From an uncultured Collinsella sp. (GTDB lineage: Bacteria > Actinomycetota > Coriobacteriia > Coriobacteriales > Coriobacteriaceae): a DNA stretch of 60,069 nucleotides. The DNA is taken from the NCBI GenBank assembly GCA_905209455.1, contig CAJLTA010000013.1, forward strand, positions 1 to 60,069. Direction: 5' to 3'. The notes beneath the pieces were generated by a model that saw nothing but the letters and a program-made list of their open reading frames with translations, had not been told where the DNA came from and ran no database searches. Made by a program: the position numbers and the translations under genes. Of the stretch, positions 34,928 through 44,000 are shown piece after piece. The stretch's first letter is position 1, and every line of letters begins with the position of its first letter.

Positions 34928-37381
34928 ATGGCCGAGCAACTATCACTGTTTGGTTCGCCGGAACCTGAGCATGCTCCCGTAAGGGCCGTTTGCCCGGCCG
35001 AGCATGCCAAGTCCGAGCCTGCGCCCGAGCCCATTGTCGCCTACGCGAGCGTGGTCCTTGACATTCCCACCCGTGCGCTGTCTGAGCCGTTTGCTTACGG
35101 CATTCCCCGGTCCCTTGCCAACGAGGCGCAGATCGGATCCACGGTTTTGGTCCACTTTGGTAACCGTGCCGCCGCGGGCTATATCGTCGACATTGCGCCT
35201 GAGCTGGGCGACCTGCAAGGCATCAACGCCCTCGACCCAGCCCGCATTAAAGCCATCGAGGCTATCCTCAGTAAACCGCTCTTTACCGCCGAGGCTGCCC
35301 GTATCGCACGCTGGATGAGCCGCGAGTACGTCGCAACGCTTTCCGAGTGCCTGCGTTTGTTCTTGCCCCCGGGCGGCAGCCCGCGTGTGGTCAAGGGCGA
35401 CGACGGCGTATGGACGGTTGAACGTCCCGCCGTCAAGCCTATCCAAAACCGTTGGGTCATGCTCACGCCCGAGGGCTTTGACTATACGCCGCCCAAGACC
35501 GCCGTTCGCCAGCGACAGCTCATCGAGGCGCTCCAGTGCGGACCGGTCACGACGCGCGACCTCAACCTGCTCTACAACAGTATGTCGGCGACCATCAAGG
35601 CACTCGAAAAACGCGGCGTCGTGGTGGTGGAGGAGCGCCGCGCCTGGCGTGGCTGTAGCGAGCAGACCACGCTGTCCTCGGCAAGTGGCAAGGCGCCGGT
35701 CGCGCTCACGAACGGCCAGCAGCAGGCGCTCGCGCAGATTGAGCGCGCCCGTCTGGACGCTCATGGCGACGTGGTGCTGGTCGACGGCGTCACCGGCTCC
35801 GGCAAAACCGAGGTTTACCTTTCCGCCATCGAGCGCGTGCTCGCAGCCGGCCGTTCGGCCTGCGTGCTGGTGCCCGAGATATCGCTGACGGCCCAGACCG
35901 TCGGCCGCTTCCGCTCGCGCTTTGGCGAGACGGTCGCCGTGTTCCATTCGCGCCTTTCGGCCGGCGAGCGCCTGGACCAGTGGGATATGGTTGCCAGCGG
36001 TGCCGCGCGTGTGGTCGTGGGTGCCCGCTCGGCGCTCTTTTGCCCGCTCAGCGACTTGGGCCTCATCATCATCGACGAGGAGCACGAGACCAGCTACAAG
36101 CAGGGCTCCAGTCCGCGCTACCACGCGCGCGAGGTAGCGGCCGAGATGGCGCGACGCTACCGCTGTCCGCTCGTGTTGGGCTCCGCCACGCCTTCTGCTG
36201 AGACCCTCGATCGTTGCCGCCGTGGCACGTATAACGGTGCCACCTGGACTCGTGTCGAGATGCCTGAGCGCCCGGGACATGCCGTGCTGCCCACGGTCCG
36301 CATTGCCGACCTGCGCCGCGAGTTTTCGCGCGGCAGCCGCTCCATGTTCTCAAAACCGCTGATGGAAGGCCTGGAGCGTGTGGTCGAGCGCCGTGAGAAG
36401 GCCGTGCTGTTGCATAACCGCCGCGGTTTTGCACCGTTCCTGATGTGCCGCGAGTGCGGCTGCGTCCCCACCTGCAACCACTGCTCCACCGCGCTTACGT
36501 ATCACGAGCGCACGCACACGCTGCAGTGTCACACCTGCGGTTCGTCTTGGCGCGTGCAGCCGTATCCCGCTCCCACGAGCCGTTGCCCCAAATGTGGCAG
36601 TCGCTACCTGGCAAAAATGGGTCTGGGCACGCAGCAGATCGAGGACGCGCTGCACCAGATGCTTCCCGAGGACGTCGCCATCATTCGCATGGATGCCGAT
36701 TCCACGCGCGGCAAGGATGCGCACAAAAAGCTGCTCGAGCAGTTCGATGCGGCCGATTGCGCCGTGTTGCTGGGCACCCAAATGATCGCAAAGGGTCTCG
36801 ACTTTCCCGAGGTCACGCTTGTGGGCGTGGTCAATGCCGACTTCGCCCTTAAGCTGCCTGACTTCCGCGCAGGAGAGCGTGCCTACGACTTGCTCGAGCA
36901 GGTGGCGGGCCGTGCCGGTCGCGGCGATCGTCCCGGCGAGGTCATCATCCAGACCTATCTGCCCGAGGACCCGGTCATCCGCGCCGTCGCCGAGCACGAT
37001 CGCTCGATCTTTACCGACTACGACCTGAATCAGCGCCGCGACGCGCTGTACCCGCCGTTTGTTCGCCTGGTCAACATCTTGGTGTGGTCGGCGAACCGAG
37101 ACGACGCGCAGGACTACATCGGGCGCATTGCAAAGCTTCTTAAGCGACGCTGGCATGCCGCCGCGCCCGACTTTTTACGGGCGGGAAGTGCCGTGCCGCA
37201 GGTGTTGGGCCCGGCTTCGTGTGTAATCGAGAGAGCCAAGGACCGTTACCGCTTCCATCTGCTTGTGAAGTCGCCCGTGGGGTACCATGTCTCTGATGAT
37301 ATCGACGCCTGCCTCAAAGAGGTTGGCTCCGTGCGTGGCGTGAGCTTGAGCGTTGACGTCGACGCCTATGATTTGATGTAA
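34928..37381 (+). CDS. priA: Primosomal replication protein N' (PriA helicase)
   Basis: 817 residues. An N-terminal DNA 3'-end-binding domain (ASVVLDIPTRALSEPFAYGI), helicase core with Walker A GVTGSGKTE, DEEH box, two zinc clusters built from CRECG, CNHC, CHTCG and CPKCG (about 510-570), and helicase motifs GTQMIAKGLDFP and QVAGRAGRG. It restarts stalled replication forks. Start 34928 follows GGGAGGT. It begins the set priA-def-fmt-rsmB, a common bacterial cluster. Confidence 0.97.
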   Translation: MAEQLSLFGSPEPEHAPVRAVCPAEHAKSEPAPEPIVAYASVVLDIPTRALSEPFAYGIPRSLANEAQIGSTVLVHFGNRAAAGYIVDIAPELGDLQGINALDPARIKAIEAILSKPLFTAEAARIARWMSREYVATLSECLRLFLPPGGSPRVVKGDDGVWTVERPAVKPIQNRWVMLTPEGFDYTPPKTAVRQRQLIEALQCGPVTTRDLNLLYNSMSATIKALEKRGVVVVEERRAWRGCSEQTTLSSASGKAPVALTNGQQQALAQIERARLDAHGDVVLVDGVTGSGKTEVYLSAIERVLAAGRSACVLVPEISLTAQTVGRFRSRFGETVAVFHSRLSAGERLDQWDMVASGAARVVVGARSALFCPLSDLGLIIIDEEHETSYKQGSSPRYHAREVAAEMARRYRCPLVLGSATPSAETLDRCRRGTYNGATWTRVEMPERPGHAVLPTVRIADLRREFSRGSRSMFSKPLMEGLERVVERREKAVLLHNRRGFAPFLMCRECGCVPTCNHCSTALTYHERTHTLQCHTCGSSWRVQPYPAPTSRCPKCGSRYLAKMGLGTQQIEDALHQMLPEDVAIIRMDADSTRGKDAHKKLLEQFDAADCAVLLGTQMIAKGLDFPEVTLVGVVNADFALKLPDFRAGERAYDLLEQVAGRAGRGDRPGEVIIQTYLPEDPVIRAVAEHDRSIFTDYDLNQRRDALYPPFVRLVNILVWSANRDDAQDYIGRIAKLLKRRWHAAAPDFLRAGSAVPQVLGPASCVIERAKDRYRFHLLVKSPVGYHVSDDIDACLKEVGSVRGVSLSVDVDAYDLM

Positions 37382-37399
37382 CAACTCGAAAGGATGGCC

Positions 37400-37936
37400 A
37401 TGGAAGCCAACGGAATCGTACTGTCGCCCGACCCTCGCCTGCGCCAGGAGTGCGCCGTCATCGAGGAGATCACCCCGGCGATCGAGGCGCTTGCCGAGAA
37501 GATGAAGAAGATGATGTTCGATAACGGCGGCTGCGGCCTGGCTGCTCCGCAGATCGGTGAGCTCATTCAGCTCGTTACCATCGACTGCGACTACAGCGAC
37601 AAGAACGACTACGACCCGTACGTGCTTATCAATCCCGTCATTGTTGAGCAGAGTGACCATCTGGTGCCCTTTAGCGAGGGTTGCCTTTCCATCCCTGGCA
37701 TTAGCTGCGAGATCGAGCGTCCGGACCATGTCGTCGTCGAGGCGTACGACTTGGACGCCAACCTGATTCGCTATGAGGCCACAGGCGACCTGTTCTGCGT
37801 GTGCCTGCAGCACGAGATCGATCACCTGCACGGCAACACCATGTTCGAGCGACTGAAGCCCATGCAGAGGATCAAGGCAGTCAAGGAATACCAGGACGCC
37901 CTGGCCCGCGGCGCTCGACCGGGCGAGACGGAGTAG
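37400..37936 (+). CDS. def: Peptide deformylase
   Basis: 178 residues. All three motifs are present: GCGLAAPQIG, EGCLSIPG with the metal Cys, and HEIDH with two metal His and the catalytic Glu. It removes formyl groups added through Fmt, encoded next. The second of two close ATGs (37400) is preferred because GAAAGG directly abuts the first. The acidic CDYSDKNDYD insertion is slightly longer than usual. Confidence 0.96.
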   Translation: MEANGIVLSPDPRLRQECAVIEEITPAIEALAEKMKKMMFDNGGCGLAAPQIGELIQLVTIDCDYSDKNDYDPYVLINPVIVEQSDHLVPFSEGCLSIPGISCEIERPDHVVVEAYDLDANLIRYEATGDLFCVCLQHEIDHLHGNTMFERLKPMQRIKAVKEYQDALARGARPGETE

Positions 37937-37944
37937 GTCCCACC

Positions 37945-38046
37945 GTCCCCGGTGCTGGGCGCCCACATATCATCCCGTGCTCAAACATTCTCGCTTCGCT
38001 GCGAAACTGCGCGCGGGACGATATGTGGGCGCCCAGCACCGGGGAC
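37945..38046. repeat. Long-armed palindrome C
   Basis: 37945-37971 and 38020-38046 are perfect 27-base inverted copies; with one mismatch the arms extend to 33 bases (37945-37977 and 38014-38046). The loop itself holds a small TTCGCTGCGAA-like palindrome. It lies between def and fmt, starting 8 bp after the def stop. No T-run follows. Confidence 0.85.
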
Positions 38047-38092
38047 TGCGGTGTCCTGGCTCCTTTTTCGCCCGGGTGCCGTCGGGCCAGGG

Positions 38093-38314
38093 ATGGGCGT
38101 CTTCGCTGATAATGCCTTTGTTGAGAGAGCTGCTTTTATTGCGGCTCTTTCTTTGGTTTTGGGTATATTTGTTCTTGTTGAATTGTTATTGCGGATGGGC
38201 TGGGTACTTGGCTTTCCGCTGTTATTTGTAGCCGTCTCGGCTTTGGTTGAGGGGAGACGTCCTTTATGCGTATTGTGTTTATGGGTACGCCTGATTTTGC
38301 TGTGCCTTCGCTGA
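38093..38314 (+). CDS. Possible small membrane protein overlapping the start of fmt
   Basis: A 73-residue frame, MGVFADNAFVERAAF onward, with two hydrophobic helices (IAALSLVLGIFVLVELLL and VLGFPLLFVAVSAL). It starts just after palindrome C and runs 49 bases into fmt in another frame. The ribosome site is weak (CCAGGG) and no family is recognised. It may be chance; the hydrophobic pattern is the only support. Confidence 0.22.
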   Translation: MGVFADNAFVERAAFIAALSLVLGIFVLVELLLRMGWVLGFPLLFVAVSALVEGRRPLCVLCLWVRLILLCLR

Positions 38315-39186
38315 CTTCGCTTGCTGAGGCTGGGAATGAGATTGCGCTTGTTGTTACTCGTCCTGATGCTGTTCGTGGGCGTGGTAAGAAGTTGGAGCCG
38401 TCTCCTGTTAAGGCTAAGGCGCTTGAGCTGGGGTTGCCGGTTATTGAGGCTAATCGTATGACGCCGGAGGTCGTTGAGGCGCTTCAAGCTGCGCGGGCTG
38501 ATATTTTCTGCGTGGCTGCCTATGGCTGCATTTTGCCCGATGAGGTGCTGCATATGGCGCCGCTCGGTATCGTAAATGTTCATGCGTCCTTGCTGCCTCG
38601 TTGGCGTGGGGCTGCTCCTATTCAGCGTGCCATTCTTGCTGGTGATGAGGTTGCTGGCGTTTCCATTATGCGTATTGGGCATGGCGTGGATACTGGTGCT
38701 TATTGTGCTCAGGCTTCCACGTCGGTTGCCGGTAAGCATGCCGAGGCGCTCACGATGGAGCTTGGCGAGCTTGGCGGCAAACTGCTGGCTGATACGCTTC
38801 CGTCGCTTGCCGATGGTTCGGCTGTTTGGACTGAGCAGGATGAGGCGCTCGTCAGTCATGCTGCCAAGATTTCCAAGCTTGAGATGCGTCTGGATCCGCA
38901 GATGTCGTCGCTCGATTGCGTGCGTCATGTGCTCGCTTCGTCCGATACCGCGCCTGCTCGTTGCGTGATTGCCGGCAAGACCGTGCGCGTGCTCGATGCT
39001 GCGCCGGCTGATGTGTCGCTTGGCGAGGGTCAGGTTCTCATTAAGGCCAAGCGTGTTTACCTTGGTCTTTCCGATGATGCGGTTGAACTGCTCGAGGTTA
39101 AGCCCGATGGCAAGCGTGCCATGGCCGCTTCTGCTTGGGCTGCTGGGCTGCAAGGCGCCGATCTTATCTGGGGTGTTTTGTCATGA
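38266..39186 (+). CDS. fmt: Methionyl-tRNA formyltransferase
   Basis: 306 residues. MRIVFMGTPDFAVPSL at the N-terminus, VNVHASLLPRWRGAAPIQRA with the SLLP loop, and a C-terminal OB-like domain ending in GVLS. It formylates initiator Met-tRNA, paired with def. AGGGGAGA lies eight bases before ATG 38266. The gene uses noticeably more T-ending codons (GCT, GTT, CTT, GAT) than gltX or priA. It overlaps rsmB by four bases. Confidence 0.96.
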   Translation: MRIVFMGTPDFAVPSLTSLAEAGNEIALVVTRPDAVRGRGKKLEPSPVKAKALELGLPVIEANRMTPEVVEALQAARADIFCVAAYGCILPDEVLHMAPLGIVNVHASLLPRWRGAAPIQRAILAGDEVAGVSIMRIGHGVDTGAYCAQASTSVAGKHAEALTMELGELGGKLLADTLPSLADGSAVWTEQDEALVSHAAKISKLEMRLDPQMSSLDCVRHVLASSDTAPARCVIAGKTVRVLDAAPADVSLGEGQVLIKAKRVYLGLSDDAVELLEVKPDGKRAMAASAWAAGLQGADLIWGVLS

Positions 39187-40583
39187 GCAAACTGTCTCCC
39201 GCGCGCAAGCTTGCGCTCGATGTGCTGATGGAGGCCGATCGCCGCGGCATGTATGCGCGCGACGTGCTGTCCTCTCGCGCATCGGCCAAGGCTATTGACC
39301 AGCGCGATTCCGCTTTTGCCGCCCGCTTGGCGCTGGGTGTGGCCGCTACGCAGGGCATTTTGGACGAGCTGCTCGATCAGTTTCTCGATAAGCCTAAAAA
39401 GGTTGCGCCGCGTGTTCGCATGGCACTTCGTATCTCGGCCTTCGAGATGCTCTATCTGCATACGCCTGGCCGCGTTGCGGTGAGTCAGGGCGTTGAGCTG
39501 GTGCGCTGCGGCGCTAAGTCTGCCGCCGGTTTGGCCAATGCCGTGCTGCATAAGGTCGCGGACAACGTTGAGGACTTTGCCACTGCGTCCGATGTAGACG
39601 AGTCTGAGCGACGCTTGGTTCGTCTGTCGCGCCTGATGGGTCTGCCGCGTTGGCTGTGCGCTCGTATTATGGCTTCGTTTGACACACCGGAGGGCGCGCT
39701 TAGCTTTGCCGGTAATCTGGCCCCCGCGCCGCTGGCCCTGCATGAGAACGCCTTTGCGACCAAGCCCGATCCGTATATCTCGCAGCTCGTCGCGCCTGTC
39801 TTCCCGGGCTGCCATGCGCCGGTCGATGCGCAGGTCACCGTTGCGTCGGGTGTGTTTGAGCGTGCTGCCGCGGTAGCATCTGATCTCAACGCGCAGCTTA
39901 TCGCCACAGCTGCCACGCGCCCTGGAAGCTGCCTTGAGATTGGTGCCGGTCGCGGTACCAAGACCTATGTGATGATGTGCCAGGCCAAGCGCGCCGGCTA
40001 TGAGCGTCAGCATACGGCGCTCGATCTGCATGATCGCAAGTGCGACCTAAATCTCGCGCGCCTTCACAAGGCGGGTATTCAGGGCGTTCGTACGGTTTCG
40101 GGCGATGCCTGCGAGCTTGATGAGGTGCTCACATCGTTTGATGCCATGCTTGGCGAGCCGGTTAAATTCGACACGGTCTTTATCGATGCGCCGTGCTCGG
40201 GCACCGGAACCATGCGTCGTCATCCCGAGATTCCGTGGCGCCTAACTGAGAATGACGTTACGACCGAGTTGCCCAAACTGCAGTTGATGATGCTCAAGGA
40301 AGCAGCCGCACGCGTGGCTGCCGGCGGTGAACTTATCTATGCCACCTGCTCGGTATTTGATGAAGAGAACACGCAGGTCGTAGATGCCTTCCTGGCCTCT
40401 CCCGAGGGCGCCTGCTTTACCGTGGCGCCTCTCTCCGAGGCACAGATTCTGCAACTGCCTGATTTCGAGCAGGCCAAGAAGCTCGTTTTCGTACGCCAAA
40501 ACGACCGAGGTCTTTTCCAAAGCGTGCCAGTAAACGCCGACTCCTACGACGGCCACTTCTGCGCCCGCCTGGTCCACAAGTAA
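39183..40583 (+). CDS. rsmB: 16S rRNA (cytosine-C5)-methyltransferase, RsmB family
   Basis: 466 residues. An N-terminal NusB-like helical domain (about 1-150) and a C-terminal SAM methyltransferase domain: GSCLEIGAGRGTKTYVMM (SAM loop), DAPCSGTGTMRRHPEIPWR (motif IV) and YATCSVFDEEN with the second cysteine (motif VI). Following fmt is the classical position for rsmB/sun. ATG 39183 overlaps the fmt stop. Confidence 0.94.
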   Translation: MSKLSPARKLALDVLMEADRRGMYARDVLSSRASAKAIDQRDSAFAARLALGVAATQGILDELLDQFLDKPKKVAPRVRMALRISAFEMLYLHTPGRVAVSQGVELVRCGAKSAAGLANAVLHKVADNVEDFATASDVDESERRLVRLSRLMGLPRWLCARIMASFDTPEGALSFAGNLAPAPLALHENAFATKPDPYISQLVAPVFPGCHAPVDAQVTVASGVFERAAAVASDLNAQLIATAATRPGSCLEIGAGRGTKTYVMMCQAKRAGYERQHTALDLHDRKCDLNLARLHKAGIQGVRTVSGDACELDEVLTSFDAMLGEPVKFDTVFIDAPCSGTGTMRRHPEIPWRLTENDVTTELPKLQLMMLKEAAARVAAGGELIYATCSVFDEENTQVVDAFLASPEGACFTVAPLSEAQILQLPDFEQAKKLVFVRQNDRGLFQSVPVNADSYDGHFCARLVHK

Positions 40584-40590
40584 CTACTAA

Positions 40591-40660
40591 GATGCGGTGA
40601 AATAGGGATTGAATAGCGGCTTCAGCCCACCAAACAGTCCTTATCTCACCGCAACTCATA
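40591..40660. repeat. Palindromic intergenic repeat, copy 2
   Basis: TGCGGTGA (40593-40600) and TCACCGCA (40646-40653) are inverted. It shares TGCGGTGAAATAG and CAGTCC...TCACCGCAACT with copy 1 at 24353-24421, while the centres differ. It lies between convergent rsmB and the zinc-ribbon gene. Confidence 0.7.
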
Positions 40661-40680
40661 GAGCCACCTATAGCGCAAAG

Positions 40681-40718
40681 AATCAGCCCCGCGATCGATG
40701 TCGGTCGCGGGGCTGATT
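40681..40718 (-). terminator. Hairpin terminator after the zinc-ribbon gene
   Basis: A 14-pair perfect stem (40681-40694 with 40705-40718) begins 5 bp after the stop of the zinc-ribbon gene. On the minus strand CTTTGCG follows, a weak T-run. It may work in both directions between convergent genes. Confidence 0.65.
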
Positions 40719-40723
40719 GGTTC

Positions 40724-40960
40724 CTAGTGGCTATGCGGGCAGTTGGCGCAGCAGCCGCTGGTGGCGCTGGTGCTGGAGCCGCCACTGCGCTGGTCTGTGT
40801 TGTAGAAACCGCTGCCGTCGAACTTAATGCCGCTGGCCGAGAACGTCTTGGATGCCGGGGCGCCGCAGCTGGGGCATACGACCTCGGGCGTCTCGGACAT
40901 GGGGTGCTCAACCTCAAACACGTTGCCGCAGCTTGTGCACTTGTAATCGTAGCGCGCCAT
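40724..40960 (-). CDS. FmdB-family zinc-ribbon protein
   Basis: 78 residues. MARYDYKCTSCGNVFEV followed by VCPSCGAPASKTFS is the FmdB/CxxC_CxxC zinc-ribbon pattern. The tail is Ser/Gly-rich and ends GCCANCPHSH, adding further potential metal ligands, as in many family members. Function is unproven; often a small regulatory protein. AAAAGGAAG precedes the ATG. Confidence 0.88.
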   Translation of the reverse strand: MARYDYKCTSCGNVFEVEHPMSETPEVVCPSCGAPASKTFSASGIKFDGSGFYNTDQRSGGSSTSATSGCCANCPHSH

Positions 40961-40982
40961 AATACTTCCTTTTCAGCACAAA

Positions 40983-41004
40983 GCGGGCAGATCGCTCTGC
41001 CCGC
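40983..41004 (-). terminator. Hairpin after the amylase/glucanotransferase gene
   Basis: GCGGGCAGA (40983-40991) pairs with TCTGCCCGC (40996-41004), a nine-pair stem with a four-base loop, 44 bp after the stop of the fused gene. On the minus strand TTTGTG follows, so it is a weak terminator lying before the zinc-ribbon gene. Confidence 0.5.
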
Positions 41005-41048
41005 AAAAATTCAAACAGCTGTAACTGTACCCTATATCGTGGGTTTTA

Positions 41049-44000
41049 TCACGCTTCGCCCCAGAATCTATGGGTGTTGCGCAGGAGCTTCGCAGTTTTC
41101 TCCTCGGCTGCCGCAACGTCGGCCTCGTCAGCCTGCCATGTCCAGTTGCCTGTGGCTACACCCGGCACGTTCATACGTGCATCGTCGCCCAGTCCCAGCA
41201 CGTCCTGCAGCGGCATCATCACGAGCGGTGCATCGCTTGCCAGGGCATTGCCCATGAGCTCGCTTGCCAATGTAATGCCGCTCGGCTCATCGCCGCCTGC
41301 AAAGGAGCGCGTGCACCAGCCGGCAAGTGTCGAGGTGTCGTGCGTCGAGGTGTACAGGATCTTTCCCGGTGTGGGGTGAATTCCGCAACGAACGTCGTAG
41401 TCGCTAAACTCCAGCACGTCCATGCCGGGGAAGCCGCAGGTCGAAGCCATGGCGCGAACGCCGGGCGTCAGATAGCCCAGATCCTCGGCGATAAAGTTGA
41501 GCGGACCCAGCTCGTCATAGGCGGTCTGGAACAGGTCCTTGCCCGGGCCTGCCAGCCAGCGGCCGTCGGCACAGGCCTTACCGGCGGGAATGCTAAAGTA
41601 GCTGTGGAAGCCCAGGAAGTGGTCCAGGCGCACGCGGTCGTAGAGCGAAAACGCACGACGCAGGCGGTCCATCCACCAGCGATAGCCGTTCTCCTTCATG
41701 CGATCCCATCGGAAGGTGGGGTTGCCCCACACCTGGCCCTCGGGCGCAAAGTTGTCGGGCGGCGCGCCCGAAATCTCAATCGCCTTGCCGGTATCGGACA
41801 GCCAGAAGTTCTCGGGCTCGCTCCACGCGTCGGCCGAATCGTCCGAGACATACATCGGGATATCGCCGATGACCTCGATGCCCTTCTTGTGCGCATAGTT
41901 CATGAGCTCGCACCAGGCAAGGTCAAAGCGATACTGCATGTACGCCTGCAGCTCGGCCTCGTCGTGGAAGCGCTTGTCATCGATCAGATACTCGTTGTAG
42001 CGCGCTACATCTGCCGGCCAATCGTGGCGCGACTCGCCCTCAAAGTACTTCTTAACGGCCATGTAGACGCAGTACTTTTCGAGCCAATCAGCGTTGCGAT
42101 GTTTAAACGCCGTGTACAGCGGGTCGGCATCCTCGCCGCCGTGAGCCTTCCATGCAGCAAAGTCGGCGGCCAGCTCCTCGTGACTCTCGGGCAGCAGGTC
42201 AATATTGCCTGCAAAGGCCGAGGGGCCGGCGTAGGGGGAGCGGAAGAAGTCCGTGGGGTTGACGGGCAGGACTTGCCAGTAGCGCATGCCCATAGCGGCC
42301 AGATGGTCGATAAAGCGACGCGTGGGCGCACCGATTGTGCCGGGCTTGCCGTCATCGGTCGGCACCGAGGTGATGTGGCACACAACGCCCGCGCCATGAT
42401 CGAGCGGCTCCTGCAGGCGCTTCTCGGCATGGTGATAGATGATCGAAGAGCCCAGCGGGTACAGGTCGAGCGTGACGGTACCGTTGTGGATCTCGCACTC
42501 GTGACCGCTGATCACGTCGCTCGCGCATTCGCCGAGCGCCGGAATCGTCACGCGGTGCGAATTGCGCAGGCTGCGGTTGATGATAACCGTCGCGGCCTCG
42601 CCGTCTTTGCCCGTGCGGGTGTAAGCCAAGACTTCGTCGTTGAGCGCAAAGGCCTTGATCTCGCCATCGACCATAAAGGGCAGCGCACGGCGCACGGCAG
42701 ACGCGTTCTTAACGATGGCCAGTGTGTCGAAGTCGTGGAGTTGGTCCTTGGTCGGCAGGGTGCGGCGGTTGCCCGGGTCGGTAAGGCCCTCCAAGCCGTA
42801 CTCGTCGCCGTAATAGATTGAGGGTACACCCGGGAAGGTCATCTGCATGAGCGTCGCCAGCCAAAAACGGCTCTTGGCCAGGCCCATCGAGTTATCGTCC
42901 AGGCGCCATTTGCTGCGCTCGCTCTCGGGCAGCTGCGACTCGTCGGGGCCACCGCCAAGCACCGAGATGATACGCGGACGGTCGTGGCTCGAAAGCAGAT
43001 TGAGCGCGCAGGCCAGTGCCTCGCGCGGGTAGTTCTCGCGCAGGGTTTCGATATCCTCGGCTGCCTGGTAAGCGTTCTTGTAGCCCATCAAAAAGCCGAT
43101 GACCATGTCGCGGAAGGGGTAGTCCATGGCGGAGTCGAGCTCCGAGCCCTGCAGATAGCGACGCAGGTGGCCATAGCTGATCTTGTTGGAGGCGTCTTCC
43201 CAGACTTCGCCGAGCAGCAGCGCATCGGGCTTCTCGGCGAGCACGGCCTTTTTGATCTCGGCCAGGAAGTCGTCGGAAAGCTCGTCGGCCACATCGAGTC
43301 GCCAGCCATGGGCACCGGCGCGCAGCCATTTACGGATCACGCCGTCCTTGCCCAGGAGCCGCTCGCGCACCAGTTCGGAATTCTCGTTGATGGCGGGCAT
43401 GTTGCCCACGCCCCACCAGCAGTCGTATGAGCCGTCCTCGTGGAAATAAAACGCATCGCGCCACGGCGAGTCCTCGCTCTGCCATGCACCGACGCCGGGA
43501 TAGTTGCCGTAGCGGTTAAAGTAGATCGAGTCGTCGCCCGTATGGTTGAAGACGCCGTCCAGGATGATGGAAATGCCGAGCTTCTCGGCCGCCTCGCACA
43601 GCTCCGTAAAGTCCTGCTCGGTGCCCAGAATCGGGTCTATTTTGGTGTAGTCGGCCGTATCGTAGCGGTGGTTGCTCGCGGCCTCAAAGATGGGGTTGAG
43701 GTAGATGGCCGTAAAGCCTAGCTCGGCAATGCGGGGCAGGTCATTTTGGATACCCTTGAGCGAACCGCCGTAAAAATCCCAGGTCTTGATGGAGCCGTCT
43801 TCGGCACGCTCGTACTCGGGCGGTTCGTTCCAGTCTTCGACCATGCGGCGCTGGATTCCTTTGCGCGGTTTTTCAACTTCGGTAAGCGTGCGCTCGCGCC
43901 AGTTTTCGTCGCGGGCATAGCGGTCGGGGAAGATCTGGTAGACCATGCCACGCTCGTACCACTCGGGACGAACATCGCGGTGCTTGTAGACGGTAATCTG

